Positions 1 to 13,299 of a DNA stretch of 64,000 bases are shown here, in pieces; position 1 is the first letter of the stretch, and each line of letters opens with the position of its first letter. Where the stretch lies: the NCBI RefSeq assembly GCF_023856365.1, contig NC_064544.1, positions 26,512,399-26,576,398 on the forward strand. Direction: 5' to 3'. The translations under genes were made by a program, and so were the position numbers. This stretch comes from Brienomyrus brachyistius. Taxonomy: Eukaryota; Chordata; Actinopteri; Osteoglossiformes; Mormyridae. The notes under the pieces are model-generated. The model did no database searches, had not been told where the DNA came from, and saw only the letters and a list, made by a program, of their open reading frames with translations.

Positions 1-3000
1 TCAAAGCAAACAGCAGGGTGTGAAGTGAGATGTGGTACAGTCCCAACAACAAACAGTGGGGTCTGAAGTGAGAGGTGGGGTATGGATCAGTCCCAACAAC
101 AAAACAGCAGGGTGTGAAGTGAGATGTGGGGTGTGGTACGGTCCTCACAACAAACAGCTGGGTGTGAAGTGAGAGGTGGCGTGTGGTACGGTCCTCACAA
201 CAAACAGCGGGGTGTGAAGTGAGAGGTGGGGTGTGGTACGGTCCTCACAACAAACAGCGGGGTGTGAAGTGAGAGGTGGGGTATGGATCAGTCCCAACAA
301 CAAACAGTCTGGTGTGAAGTAAGTGGTGGGATGTGGTACGGTCCTCACAACAAACAGCGGGGTGTAAAGTGAGAGGTGGGGTGTGGTACGGTCCTCACAA
401 CAAACAGCGGGGTGTGAAGTGAGAGGTGGGGTATGGATCAGTCCCTACAACAAACAGTTGGGTGTGAAATGAGAGGTGGGGTGTGGTACGGCCCTCACAA
501 CAAACAGCGGGGTGTGAAGAGAGAGGTGGGGTGTGGTACGGTCCTCACAACAAACAGCGGGGTGTGAAGTGAGAGGTGGAGTATGGATCAGTCCCTACAA
601 CAAACAGTGGGGTGTGAAATGAGAGGTGGGGTGTGGTACGGCCCTCACAACAAACAGCAGGGTGTAAAGTGAAAGGTGGGGTGTGGTACGGTCCTCACAA
701 CAAACAGCGGGGTGTGAAGTGAGAGGTGGGATGTGGTACGGTCCTCACAACAAACAGCGGGGTGTGAAGTAAGTGGTGGGATGTGGTACGGTCCTCACAA
801 CAAACAGCAGGGTGTGAAGTGAGATGTGGTACAGTCCCAACAACAAACAGTGGGGTCTGAAATGAGAGGTGGGGTATGGATCAGTCCCTACAACAAACAG
901 TGGGGTGTGAAGTGCGGGGTGGGGTGTGGTACGGTCCTCACAACAAACAGCGGGGTGTGAAGTGAGAGGTGGGATGTGGTTCGGTCCTCACAACAAACAG
1001 CGGGGTGTGAAGTGAGAGGTGGGGTGTGGTACGGTCCTCACAACAAACAGCGGGGTGTGAAGTGAGAGGTGGGGTGTGGTACGGTCCTCACAACAAACAG
1101 CGGGGTGTAAAGTGAGAGGTGGGGTATGGTATGGTCCTCACAACAAACAGCGGGGTGTGAAGTGAGAGGTGGGGTGTGGTACGGTCCTCACAACAAACAT
1201 CGGGGTGTAAAGTGAGAGGTGGGGTGTGGTACGGTCCTCACAACAAACATCGGGGTGTAAAGTGAGAGGTGGGGTGTGGTACGGTCCTCACAACAAACAG
1301 CGGGGTGTAAAGTGAGAGGTGGGGTGTGGTACGGTCCTCACAACAAACAGCGGGGTGTGAAGTGAGAGGTGGGGTGTGGTACGGTCCTCACAACAAACAG
1401 CGGGGTGTGAAGTGAGAGGTGGGGTATGGATCAGTCCCTACAACAAACAGTTGGGTGTGAAATGAGAGGTGGGGTGTGGTACGGCCCTCACAACAAACAG
1501 CGGGGTGTGAAGTGAGTGGTGGGGTGTGGTACGGTCCTCACAACAAATAGCGGGGTGTAAAGTGAGAGGTGGGGTGTGGTACGGTCCTCACAACAAACAG
1601 CGGGGTGTGAAGTGAGAGGTGGGGTATGGATCAGTCCCTACAACAAACAGTTGGGTGTGAAATGAGAGGTGGGGTGTGGTACGGCCCTCACAACAAACAG
1701 CGGGGTGTGAAGAGAGAGGTGGGGTGTGGTACGGTCCTCACAACAAACAGCGGGGTGTGAAGTGAGAGGTGGAGTATGGATCAGTCCCTACAACAAACAG
1801 TGGGGTGTGAAATGAGAGGTGGGGTGTGGTACGGCCCTCACAACAAACAGCAGGGTGTAAAGTGAAAGGTGGGGTGTGGTACGGTCCTCACAACAAACAG
1901 CGGGGTGTGAAGTGAGAGGTGGGATGTGGTACGGTCCTCACAACAAACAGCGGGGTGTGAAGTAAGTGGTGGGATGTGGTACGGTCCTCACAACAAACAG
2001 CAGGGTGTGAAGTGAGATGTGGTACAGTCCCAACAACAAACAGTGGGGTCTGAAATGAGAGGTGGGGTATGGATCAGTCCCTACAACAAACAGTGGGGTG
2101 TGAAGTGCGGGGTGGGGTGTGGTACGGTCCTCACAACAAACAGCGGGGTGTGAAGTGAGAGGTGGGATGTGGTACGGTCCTCACAACAAACAGCGGGGTG
2201 TGAAGTGAGAGGTGGGGTGTGGTACGGTCCTCACAACAAACAGCGGGGTGTGAAGTGAGAGGTGGGGTGTGGTACGGTCCTCACAACAAACAGCGGGGTG
2301 TGAAGTGAGAGGTGGGGTGTGGTACGGTCCTCACAACAAACAGCGGGTGTGAAGTGAGAGGTGGGGTGTGGTACGGTCCTCACAACAAACAGCGATGTGT
2401 GAAGTGAGAGGTGGGATGTGGTACAGTCCCAACAACAAACAGTCTGGTGTGAAGTAAGTGGTGGGATGTGGTACGGTCCTCACAACAAACAGCAGGGTGT
2501 GAAGTGAGATGTGGGGTGTGGTACGGTCCTCACAACAAACAGCGGGGTCTGAAGTGAGAGGTGGGGTGTGGTACGGTCCTCACAACAAACAGCGGGTGTG
2601 AAGTGAGAGGTGGGGTGTGGTACGGTCCTCACAACAAACAGCGATGTGTGAAGTGAGAGGTGGGATGTGGTACAGTCCCAACAACAAACAGCAGGGTGTG
2701 AAGTAAGTGGTGGGATGTGGTACGGTCCTCACAACAAACAGCGGGGTGTGAAGTGAGAGGTGGGGTATGGATCAGTCCCTACAACAAACAGTTGGGTGTG
2801 AAATGAGAGGTGGGGTGTGGTACGGCCCTCACAACAAACAGCGGGGTGTGAAGTGAGAGGTGGGGTGTGGTACGGTCCTCACAACAAACAGCGGGGTGTG
2901 AAGTGAGAGGTGGGGTATGGATCAGTCCCTACAACAAACAGTGGGGTGTGAAATGAGAGGTGGGGTGTGGTACGGCCCTCACAACAAACAGCAGGGTGTA

Positions 3001-3159
3001 AAGTGAAAGGTGGGGTGTGGTACGGTCCTCACAACAAACAGCGGGGTGTGAAGTGAGAGGTGGGATGTGGTACGGTCCTCACAACAAACAGCGGGGTGTG
3101 AAGTAAGTGGTGGGATGTGGTACGGTCCTCACAACAAACAGCAGGGTGTGAAGTGAGAT

Positions 3160-6100
3160 GTGGTACAGTCCCAACAACAAACAGTCTGGTGTGAAGTAAG
3201 TGGTGGGATGTGGTACGGTCCTCACAACAAACAGCAGGGTGTGAAGTGAGATGTGGGGTGTGGTACGGTCCTCACAACAAACAGCGGGGTGTGAAGTGAG
3301 AGGTGGGGTGTGGTACGGTCCTCACAACAAACAGCGGGTGTGAAGTGAGAGGTGGGGTGTGGTACGGTCCTCACAACAAACAGTGATGTGTGAAGTGAGA
3401 GGTGGGATGTGGTACAGTCCCAACAACAAACAGCAGGGTGTGAAGTAAGTGGTGGGATGTGGTACGGTCCTCACAACAAACAGCGGGGTGTGAAGTGAGA
3501 GGTGGGGTATGGATCAGTCCCTACAACAAACAGTTGGGTGTGAAATGAGAGGTGGGGTGTGCTACGGCCCTCACAACAAACAGCGGGGTGTGAAGTGAGA
3601 GGTGGGGTGTGGTACGGTCCTCACAACAAACAGCGGGGTGTGAAGTGAGAGGTGGGGTATGGATCAGTCCCTACAACAAACAGTGGGGTGTGAAATGAGA
3701 GGTGGGGTGTGGTACGGCCCTCACAACAAACAGCAGGGTGTAAAGTGAAAGGTGGGGTGTGGTATGGTCCTCACAACAAACAGCGGGGTGTGAAGTGAGA
3801 GGTGGGATGTGGTACGGTCCTCACAACAAACAGCGGGGTGTGAAGTAAGTGGTGGGATGTGGTACGGTCCTCACAACAAACAGCAGGGTGTGAAGTGAGA
3901 TGTGGTACAGTCCCAACAACAAACAGTGGGGTCTGAAGTGAGAGGTGGGGTATGGATCAGTCCCTACAACAAACAGTGGGGTGTGAAGTGCGGGGTGGGG
4001 TGTGGTACGGTCCTCACAACAAACAGCGGGGTGTGAAGTGAGAGGTGGGATGTGGTACGGTCCTCACAACAAACAGCGGGGTGTGAAGTGAGAGGTGGGG
4101 TGTGGTACGGTCCTCACAACAAACAGCGGGGTGTGAAGTGAGAGGTGGGGTGTGGTACGGTCCTCACAACAAACAGCGGGGTGTGAAGTGAGAGGTGGGG
4201 TGTGGTACGGTCCTCACAACAAACAGCGGGGTGTGAAGTGAGAGGTGGGGTGTGGTACGGTCCTCACAACAAACAGCGGGTGTGAAGTGAGAGGTGGGGT
4301 GTGGTACGGTCCTCACAACAAACAGCGATGTGTGAAGTGAGAGGTGGGATGTGGTACAGTCCCAACAACAAACAGTCTGGTGTGAAGTAAGTGGTGGGAT
4401 GTGGTACGGTCCTCACAACAAACAGCAGGGTGTGAAGTGAGATGTGGGGTGTGGTACGGTCCTCACAACAAACAGCGGGGTGTGAAGTGAGAGGTGGGGT
4501 GTGGTACGGTCCTCACAACAAACAGCGGGTGTGAAGTGAGAGGTGGGGTGTGGTACGGTCCTCACAACAAACAGCGATGTGTGAAGTGAGAGGTGGGATG
4601 TGGTACAGTCCCAACAACAAACAGCGGGGTGTGAAGTGAGAGGTGGGGTATGGATCAGTCCCTACAACAAACAGTGGGGTGTGAAGTGCGGGGTGGGGTG
4701 TGGTACGGTCCTCACAACAAACAGCGGGGTGTGAAGTGAGAGGTGGGATGTGGTACGGTCCTCACAACAAACAGCAGGGTGTGAAGTGAGATGTGGGGTG
4801 TGGTACGGTCCTCACAACAAACAGCGGGGTCTGAAGTGAGAGGTGGGGTGTGGTACGGTCCTCACAACAAACAGCGGGTGTGAAGTGAGAGGTGGGGTGT
4901 GGTACGGTCCTCACAACAAACAGCGATGTGTGAAGTGAGAGGTGGGATGTGGTACAGTCCCAACAACAAACAGCAGGGTGTGAAGTAAGTGGTGGGATGT
5001 GGTACGGTCCTCACAACAAACAGCGGGGTGTGAAGTGAGAGGTGGGGTATGGATCAGTCCCTACAACAAACAGTTGGGTGTGAAATGAGAGGTGGGGTGT
5101 GGTACGGCCCTCACAACAAACAGCGGGGTGTGAAGTGAGAGGTGGGGTGTGGTACGGTCCTCACAACAAACAGCGGGGTGTGAAGTGAGAGGTGGGGTAT
5201 GGATCAGTCCCTACAACAAACAGTGGGGTGTGAAATGAGAGGTGGGGTGTGGTACGGCCCTCACAACAAACAGCAGGGTGTAAAGTGAAAGGTGGGGTGT
5301 GGTACGGTCCTCACAACAAACAGCGGGGTGTGAAGTGAGAGGTGGGATGTGGTACGGTCCTCACAACAAACAGCGGGGTGTGAAGTAAGTGGTGGGATGT
5401 GGTACGGTCCTCACAACAAACAGCAGGGTGTGAAGTGAGATGTGGTACAGTCCCAACAACAAACAGTCTGGTGTGAAGTAAGTGGTGGGATGTGGTACGG
5501 TCCTCACAACAAACAGCAGGGTGTGAAGTGAGATGTGGGGTGTGGTACGGTCCTCACAACAAACAGCGGGGTGTGAAGTGAGAGGTGGGGTGTGGTACGG
5601 TCCTCACAACAAACAGCGGGTGTGAAGTGAGAGGTGGGGTGTGGTACGGTCCTCACAACAAACAGTGATGTGTGAAGTGAGAGGTGGGATGTGGTACAGT
5701 CCCAACAACAAACAGCAGGGTGTGAAGTAAGTGGTGGGATGTGGTACGGTCCTCACAACAAACAGCGGGGTGTGAAGTGAGAGGTGGGGTATGGATCAGT
5801 CCCTACAACAAACAGTTGGGTGTGAAATGAGAGGTGGGGTGTGCTACGGCCCTCACAACAAACAGCGGGGTGTGAAGTGAGAGGTGGGGTGTGGTACGGT
5901 CCTCACAACAAACAGCGGGGTGTGAAGTGAGAGGTGGGGTATGGATCAGTCCCTACAACAAACAGTGGGGTGTGAAATGAGAGGTGGGGTGTGGTACGGC
6001 CCTCACAACAAACAGCAGGGTGTAAAGTGAAAGGTGGGGTGTGGTATGGTCCTCACAACAAACAGCGGGGTGTGAAGTGAGAGGTGGGATGTGGTACGGT

Positions 6101-7740
6101 CCTCACAACAAACAGCGGGGTGTGAAGTAAGTGGTGGGATGTGGTACGGTCCTCACAACAAACAGCAGGGTGTGAAGTGAGATGTGGTACAGTCCCAACA
6201 ACAAACAGTGGGGTCTGAAGTGAGAGGTGGGGTATGGATCAGTCCCTACAACAAACAGTGGGGTGTGAAGTGCGGGGTGGGGTGTGGTACGGTCCTCACA
6301 ACAAACAGCGGGGTGTGAAGTGAGAGGTGGGATGTGGTACGGTCCTCACAACAAACAGCGGGGTGTGAAGTGAGAGGTGGGGTGTGGTACGGTCCTCACA
6401 ACAAACAGCGGGGTGTGAAGTGAGAGGTGGGGTGTGGTACGGTCCTCACAACAAACAGCGGGGTGTGAAGTGAGAGGTGGGGTGTGGTACGGTCCTCACA
6501 ACAAACAGCGGGGTGTGAAGTGAGAGGTGGGGTGTGGTACGGTCCTCACAACAAACAGCGGGTGTGAAGTGAGAGGTGGGGTGTGGTACGGTCCTCACAA
6601 CAAACAGCGATGTGTGAAGTGAGAGGTGGGATGTGGTACAGTCCCAACAACAAACAGTCTGGTGTGAAGTAAGTGGTGGGATGTGGTACGGTCCTCACAA
6701 CAAACAGCAGGGTGTGAAGTGAGATGTGGGGTGTGGTACAGTCCTCACAACAAACAGCGGGGTGTGAAGTGAGAGGTGGGGTGTGGTACGGTCCTCACAA
6801 CAAACAGCGGGTGTGAAGTGAGAGGTGGGGTGTGGTACGGTCCTCACAACAAACAGCGATGTGTGAAGTGAGAGGTGGGATGTGGTACAGTCCCAACAAC
6901 AAACAGCAGGGTGTGAAGTAAGTGGTGGGATGTGGTACGGTCCTCACAACAAACAGCGGGGTGTGAAGTGAGAGGTGGGGTATGGATCAGTCCCTACAAC
7001 AAACAGTTGGGTGTGAAATGAGAGGTGGGGTGTGGTACGGCCCTCACAACAAACAGCGGGGTGTGAAGTGAGAGGTGGGGTGTGGTACGGTCCTCACAAC
7101 AAACAGCGGGGTGTGAAGTGAGAGGTGGGGTATGGATCAGTCCCTACAACAAACAGTGGGGTGTGAAATGAGAGGTGGGGTGTGGTACGGCCCTCACAAC
7201 AAACAGCAGGGTGTAAAGTGAAAGGTGGGGTGTGGTACGGTCCTCACAACAAACAGCGGGGTGTGAAGTGAGAGGTGGGATGTGGTACGGTCCTCACAAC
7301 AAACAGCGGGGTGTGAAGTAAGTGGTGGGATGTGGTACGGTCCTCACAACAAACAGCAGGGTGTGAAGTGAGATGTGGTACAGTCCCAACAACAAACAGT
7401 CTGGTGTGAAGTAAGTGGTGGGATGTGGTACGGTCCTCACAACAAACAGCAGGGTGTGAAGTGAGATGTGGGGTGTGGTACGGTCCTCACAACAAACAGC
7501 GGGGTGTGAAGTGAGAGGTGGGGTGTGGTACGGTCCTCACAACAAACAGCGGGTGTGAAGTGAGAGGTGGGGTGTGGTACGGTCCTCACAACAAACAGCG
7601 ATGTGTGAAGTGAGAGGTGGGATGTGGTACAGTCCCAACAACAAACAGCAGGGTGTGAAGTAAGTGGTGGGATGTGGTACGGTCCTCACAACAAACAGCG
7701 GGGTGTGAAGTGAGAGGTGAGGTATGGATCAGTCCCTACA
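3160..7740. repeat. Higher-order repeat, about 2282-bp period
   Basis: Rare unit variants recur at a fixed distance inside the 50-bp array. 'gctacggccc' is at 3561 and again near 5843; a 'ggtatggtcc' unit following the 'taaagtgaaagg' unit is at 3761 and 6043. Both pairs are 2282 bp apart, with the same order of unit types between them. This is a block duplication of dozens of units, not unit-by-unit slippage. The exact block edges cannot be set by eye. Confidence 0.8.
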
Positions 7741-10700
7741 ACAAACAGTTGGGTGTGAAATGAGAGGTGGGGTGTGGTACGGCCCTCACAACAAACAGCG
7801 GGGTGTGAAGTGAGAGGTGGGGTGTGGTACGGTCCTCACAACAAACAGCGGGGTGTGAAGTGAGAGGTGGGGTATGGATCAGTCCCTACAACAAACAGTG
7901 GGGTGTGAAATGAGAGGTGGGGTGTGGTACGCCCCTCACAACAAACAGCAGGGTGTAAAGTGAAAGGTGGGGTGTGGTACGGTCCTCACAACAAACAGCG
8001 GGGTGTGAAGTGAGAGGTGGGATGTGGTACGGTCCTCACAACAAACAGCGGGGTGTGAAGTAAGTGGTGGGATGTGGTACGGTCCTCACAACAAACATCA
8101 GGGTGTGAAGTGAGATGTGGTACAGTCCCAACAACAAACAGTGGGGTCTGAAGTGAGAGGTGGGGTATGGATCAGTCCCTACAACAAACAGTTGGGTGTG
8201 AAATGAGAGGTGGGGTGTGGTACGGCCCTCACAACAAACAGCGGGGTGTGAAGTGAGAGGTGGGGTGTGGTACGGTCCTCACAACAAACAGCGGGGTGTG
8301 AAGTGAGAGGTGGGGTATGGATCAGTCCCTACAACAAACAGTGGGGTGTGAAATGAGAGGTGGGGTGTGGTACGCCCCTCACAACAAACAGCAGGGTGTA
8401 AAGTGAAAGGTGGGGTGTGGTACGCCCCTCACAACAAACAGCAGGGTGTAAAGTGAAAGGTGGGGTGTGGTACGGTCCTCACAACAAACAGCGGGGTGTG
8501 AAGTGAGAGGTGGGATGTAGTACGGTCCTCACAACAAACAGCGGGGTGTGAAGTAAGTGGTGGGATGTGGTACGGCCCTCACAACAAACAGCGGGGTGTG
8601 AAGTGAGAGGTGGGGTGTGGTACGGTCCTCACAACAAACAGCGGGGTGTGAAGTGAGAGGTGGGGTATGGATCAGTCCCTACAACAAACAGTGGGGTGTG
8701 AAATGAGAGGTGGGGTGTGGTACGCCCCTCACAACAAACAGCAGGGTGTAAAGTGAAAGGTGGGGTGTGGTACGGTCCTCACAACAAACAGCGGGGTGTG
8801 AAGTGAGAGGTGGGATGTGGTACGGTCCTCACAACAAACAGTGGGGTGTGAAGTGCGGGGTGGGGTGTGGTACGGTCCTCACAACAAACAGCGGGGTGTG
8901 AAGTGAGAGGTGGGGTGTGGTACGGTCCTCACAACAAACAGCGGGTGTGAAGTGAGAGGTGGGGTGTGGTACGGTCCTCACAACAAACAGCGATGTGTGA
9001 AGTGAGAGGTGGGATGTGGTACAGTCCCAACAACAAACAGTCTGGTGTGAAGTAAGTGGTGGGATGTGGTACGGTCCTCACAACAAACAGCAGGGTGTGA
9101 AGTGAGATGTGGGGTGTGGTACGGTCCTCACAACAAACAGCGGGGTGTGAAGTGAGAGGTGGGGTGTGGTACGGTCCTCACAACAAACAGCGGGTGTGAA
9201 GTGAGAGGTGGGGTGTGGTACGGTCCTCACAACAAACAGCGATGTGTGAAGTGAGAGGTGGGATGTGGTACAGTCCCAACAACAAACAGTCTGGTGTGAA
9301 GTAAGTGGTGGGATGTGGTACGGTCCTCACAACAAACAGCGGGGTGTAAAGTGAGAGGTGGGGTGTGGTACGGTCCTCACAACAAACAGCGGGGTGTGAA
9401 GTGAGAGGTGGGGTGTGGTACGGTCCTCACAACAAACAGCGGGGTGTGAAGTGAGAGGTGGGGTATGGATCAGTCCCTACAACAAACAGTTGGGTGTGAA
9501 ATGAGAGGTGGGGTGTGGTACGGCCCTCACAACAAACAGCGGGGTGTGAAGTGAGTGGTGGGGTGTGGTACGGTCCTCACAACAAATAGCGGGGTGTAAA
9601 GTGAGAGGTGGGGTGTGGTACGGTCCTCACAACAAACAGCGGGGTGTGAAGTGAGAGGTGGGGTATGGATCAGTCCCTACAACAAACAGTGGGGTGTGAA
9701 GTGCGGGGTGGGGTGTGGTACGGTCCTCACAACAAACAGCGGGGTGTGAAGTGAGAGGTGGGATGTGGTACGGTCCTCACAACAAACAGCGGGGTGTGAA
9801 GTGAGAGGTGGGGTGTGGTACAGTCCTCACAAAAAACAGCGGGGTGTAAAGTGAGAGGTGGGGTGTGGTACGGTCCTCACAACAAATAGCGGGGTGTGAA
9901 GTGAGAGTTGGGGTGTGGTACGGTCCTCACAACAAACAGCGGGGTGTGAAGTGAGATGTGGGGTGTGGTACGGTCCTCACAACAAACAGCGGGGTGTGAA
10001 GTGAGAGGTGGCGTGTGGTACGGTCCTCACAACAAACAGCGGGGTGTGAAGTGAGAGGTGGGGTGCGGTACGGTCCTCACAACAAACAGCGGGGTGTGAA
10101 GTGAGAGGTGGGGTGTGGTACGGTCCTCACAACAAACAGCGGGGTGTGAAGTGAGAGGTGGGGTATGGATCAGTCCCTACAACAAACAGTTGGGTGTGAA
10201 ATGAGAGGTGGGGTGTGGTACGGCCCTCACAACAAACAGCGGGGTGTGAAGTGAGTGGTGGGGTGTGGTACGGTCCTCACAACAAATAGCGGGGTGTAAA
10301 GTGAGAGGTGGGGTGTGGTACGGTCCTCACAACAAACAGCGGGGTGTGAAGTGAGAGGTGGGGTATGGATCAGTCCCTACAACAAACAGTGGGGTGTGAA
10401 GTGCGGGGTGGGGTGTGGTACGGTCCTCACAACAAACAGCGGGGTGTGAAGTGAGAGGTGGGATGTGGTACGGTCCTCACAACAAACAGCGGGGTGTGAA
10501 GTGAGAGGTGGGGTGTGGTACAGTCCTCACAACAAACAGCGGGGTGTAAAGTGAGAGGTGGGGTGTGGTACGGTCCTCACAACAAACAGCGGGGTGTGAA
10601 GTGAGAGGTGGGGTGTGGTACGGTCCTCACAACAAACAGCGGGGTGTGAAGTGAGATGTGGGGTGTGGTACGGTCCTCACAACAAACAGCGGGGTGTGAA

Positions 10701-13299
10701 GTGAGAGGTGGCGTGTGGTACGGTCCTCACAACAAACAGCGGGGTGTGAAGTGAGAGGTGGGGTGTGGTGCGGTCCTCACAACAAACAGCGGGGTGTGAA
10801 GTGAGAGGTGGGGTGTGGTACGGTTCTCACAACAAACAGCGGGGTATGAAGTGAGAGGTGGGGTGTGGTACGGTCCTCACAACAAACAGCGGGGTGTGAA
10901 GTGAGAGGTGGGGTATGGATCAGTCCCTACAACAAACAGTGGGGTGTGAAATGAGAGGTGGGGTGTGGTACGGCCCTCACAACAAACAGCAGGGTGTAAA
11001 GTGAAAGGTGGGGTGTGGTACGGTCCTCACAACAAACAGCGGGGTGTAAAGTGAGAGGTGGGATGTGGTACAGTGCAAACAACAAACAGTGGGGTGTGAA
11101 GTAAGTGGTGGGATGTGGTACGGTCCTCACAACAAACAGCAGGGTGTGAAGTGAGATGTGGTACAGTCCCAACAACAAACAGTGGGGTCTGAAGTGAGAG
11201 GTGGGGTATGGATCAGTCCCTACAACAAACAGTGGGGTGTGAAGTGCGGGGTGGGGTGTGGTACGGTCCTCACAACAAACAGCGGGGTGTGAAGTGAGAG
11301 GTGGGATGTGGTACGGTCCTCACAACAAACAGCGGGGTGTGAAGTGAGAGGTGGGGTGTGGTACGGTCCTCACAACAAACAGCGGGGTGTGAAGTGAGAG
11401 GTGGGGTGTGGTACGGTCCTCACAACAAACAGCGGGTGTGAAGTGAGAGGTGGGGTGTGGTACGGTCCTCACAACAAACAGCGATGTGTGAAGTGAGAGG
11501 TGGGATGTGGTACAGTCCCAACAACAAACAGTCTGGTGTGAAGTAAGTGGTGGGATGTGGTACGGTCCTCACAACAAACAGCAGGGTGTGAAGTGAGATG
11601 TGGGGTGTGGTACGGTCCTCACAACAAACAGCGGGGTGTGAAGTGAGAGGTGGGGTGTGGTACGGTCCTCACAACAAACATCGGGGTGTAAAGTGAGAGG
11701 TGGGGTTTGGTACGGTCCTCACAACAAACAGCGGGGTGTAAAGTGAGAGGTGGGGTGTGGTACGGTCCTCACAACAAACAGCAGGGTGTGAAGTGAGATG
11801 TGGTACAGTCCCAACAACAAACAGTGGGGTCTGAAGTGAGAGGTGGGGTATGGATCAGTCCCTACAACAAACAGTGGGGTGTGAAGTGCGGGGTGGGGTG
11901 TGGTACGGTCCTCACAACAAACAGCGGGGTGTGAAGTGAGAGGTGGGATGTGGTACGGTCCTCACAACAAACAGCGGGGTGTGAAGTGAGAGGTGGGGTG
12001 TGGTACGGTCCTCACAACAAACAGCGGGGTGTAAAGTGAGAGGTGGGGTGTGGTACGGTCCTCACAACAAACAGCGGGGTGTGAAGTGAGAGGTGGGGTG
12101 TGGTACGGTCCTCACAACAAACAGCGGGGTGTGAAGTGAGAGGTGGGGTATGGATCAGTCCCAACAACAAACAGCAGGGTGTGAAGTGAGATGTGGGGTG
12201 TGGTACGGTCCTCACAACAAACAGCGGGTTGTGAAGTGAGAGGTGGCGTGTGGTACGGTCCTCACAACAAACAGCGGGGTGTGAAGTGAGAGGTGGGGTG
12301 TGGTACGGTCCTCACAACAAACAGCGGGGTGTGAAGTGAGAGGTGGGGTGTGGTACGGTTCTCACTACAAACAGCGGGGTATGAAGTGAGAGGTGGGGTG
12401 TGGTACGGTCCTCACAACAAACAGCGGGGTGTGAAGTGAGAGGTGGGGTATGGATCAGTCCCTACAACAAACAGTGGGGTGTGAAATGAGAGGTGGGGTG
12501 TGGTACGGCCCTCACAACAAACAGCAGGGTGTAAAGTGAAAGGTGGGGTGTGGTACGGTCCTCACAACAAACAGCGGGGTGTAAAGTGAGAGGTGGGATG
12601 TGGTACAGTGCAAACAACAAAACAGTGGGGTGTGAAGTAAGTGGTGGGATGTGGTACGGTCCTCACAACAAACAGCAGGGTGTGAAGTGAGATGTGGTAC
12701 AGTCCCAACAACAAACAGTGGGGTCTGAAGTGAGAGGTGGGGTATGGATCAGTCCCTACAACAAACAGTGGGGTGTGAAGTGCGGGGTGGGGTGTGGTAC
12801 GGTCCTCACAACAAACAGCGGGGTGTGAAGTGAGAGGTGGGATGTGGTACGGTCCTCACAACAAACAGCGGGGTGTGAAGTGAGAGGTGGGGTGTGGTAC
12901 GGTCCTCACAACAAACAGCGGGGTGTGAAGTGAGAGGTGGGGTGTGGTACGGTCCTCACAACAAACAGCGGGTGTGAAGTGAGAGGTGGGGTGTGGTACG
13001 GTCCTCACAACAAACAGCGATGTGTGAAGTGAGAGGTGGGATGTGGTACAGTCCCAACAACAAACAGTCTGGTGTGAAGTAAGTGGTGGGATGTGGTACG
13101 GTCCTCACAACAAACAGCAGGGTGTGAAGTGAGATGTGGGGTGTGGTACGGTCCTCACAACAAACAGCGGGGTGTGAAGTGAGAGGTGGCGTGTGGTACG
13201 GCCCTCACAACAAACAATGGGGTGTGAAGTGAGAGGTGGGGTGTGGTACGGTCCTCACAACAAACAGCGGGGTGTGAAGTGAGAGGTGGGGTGTGGTAC

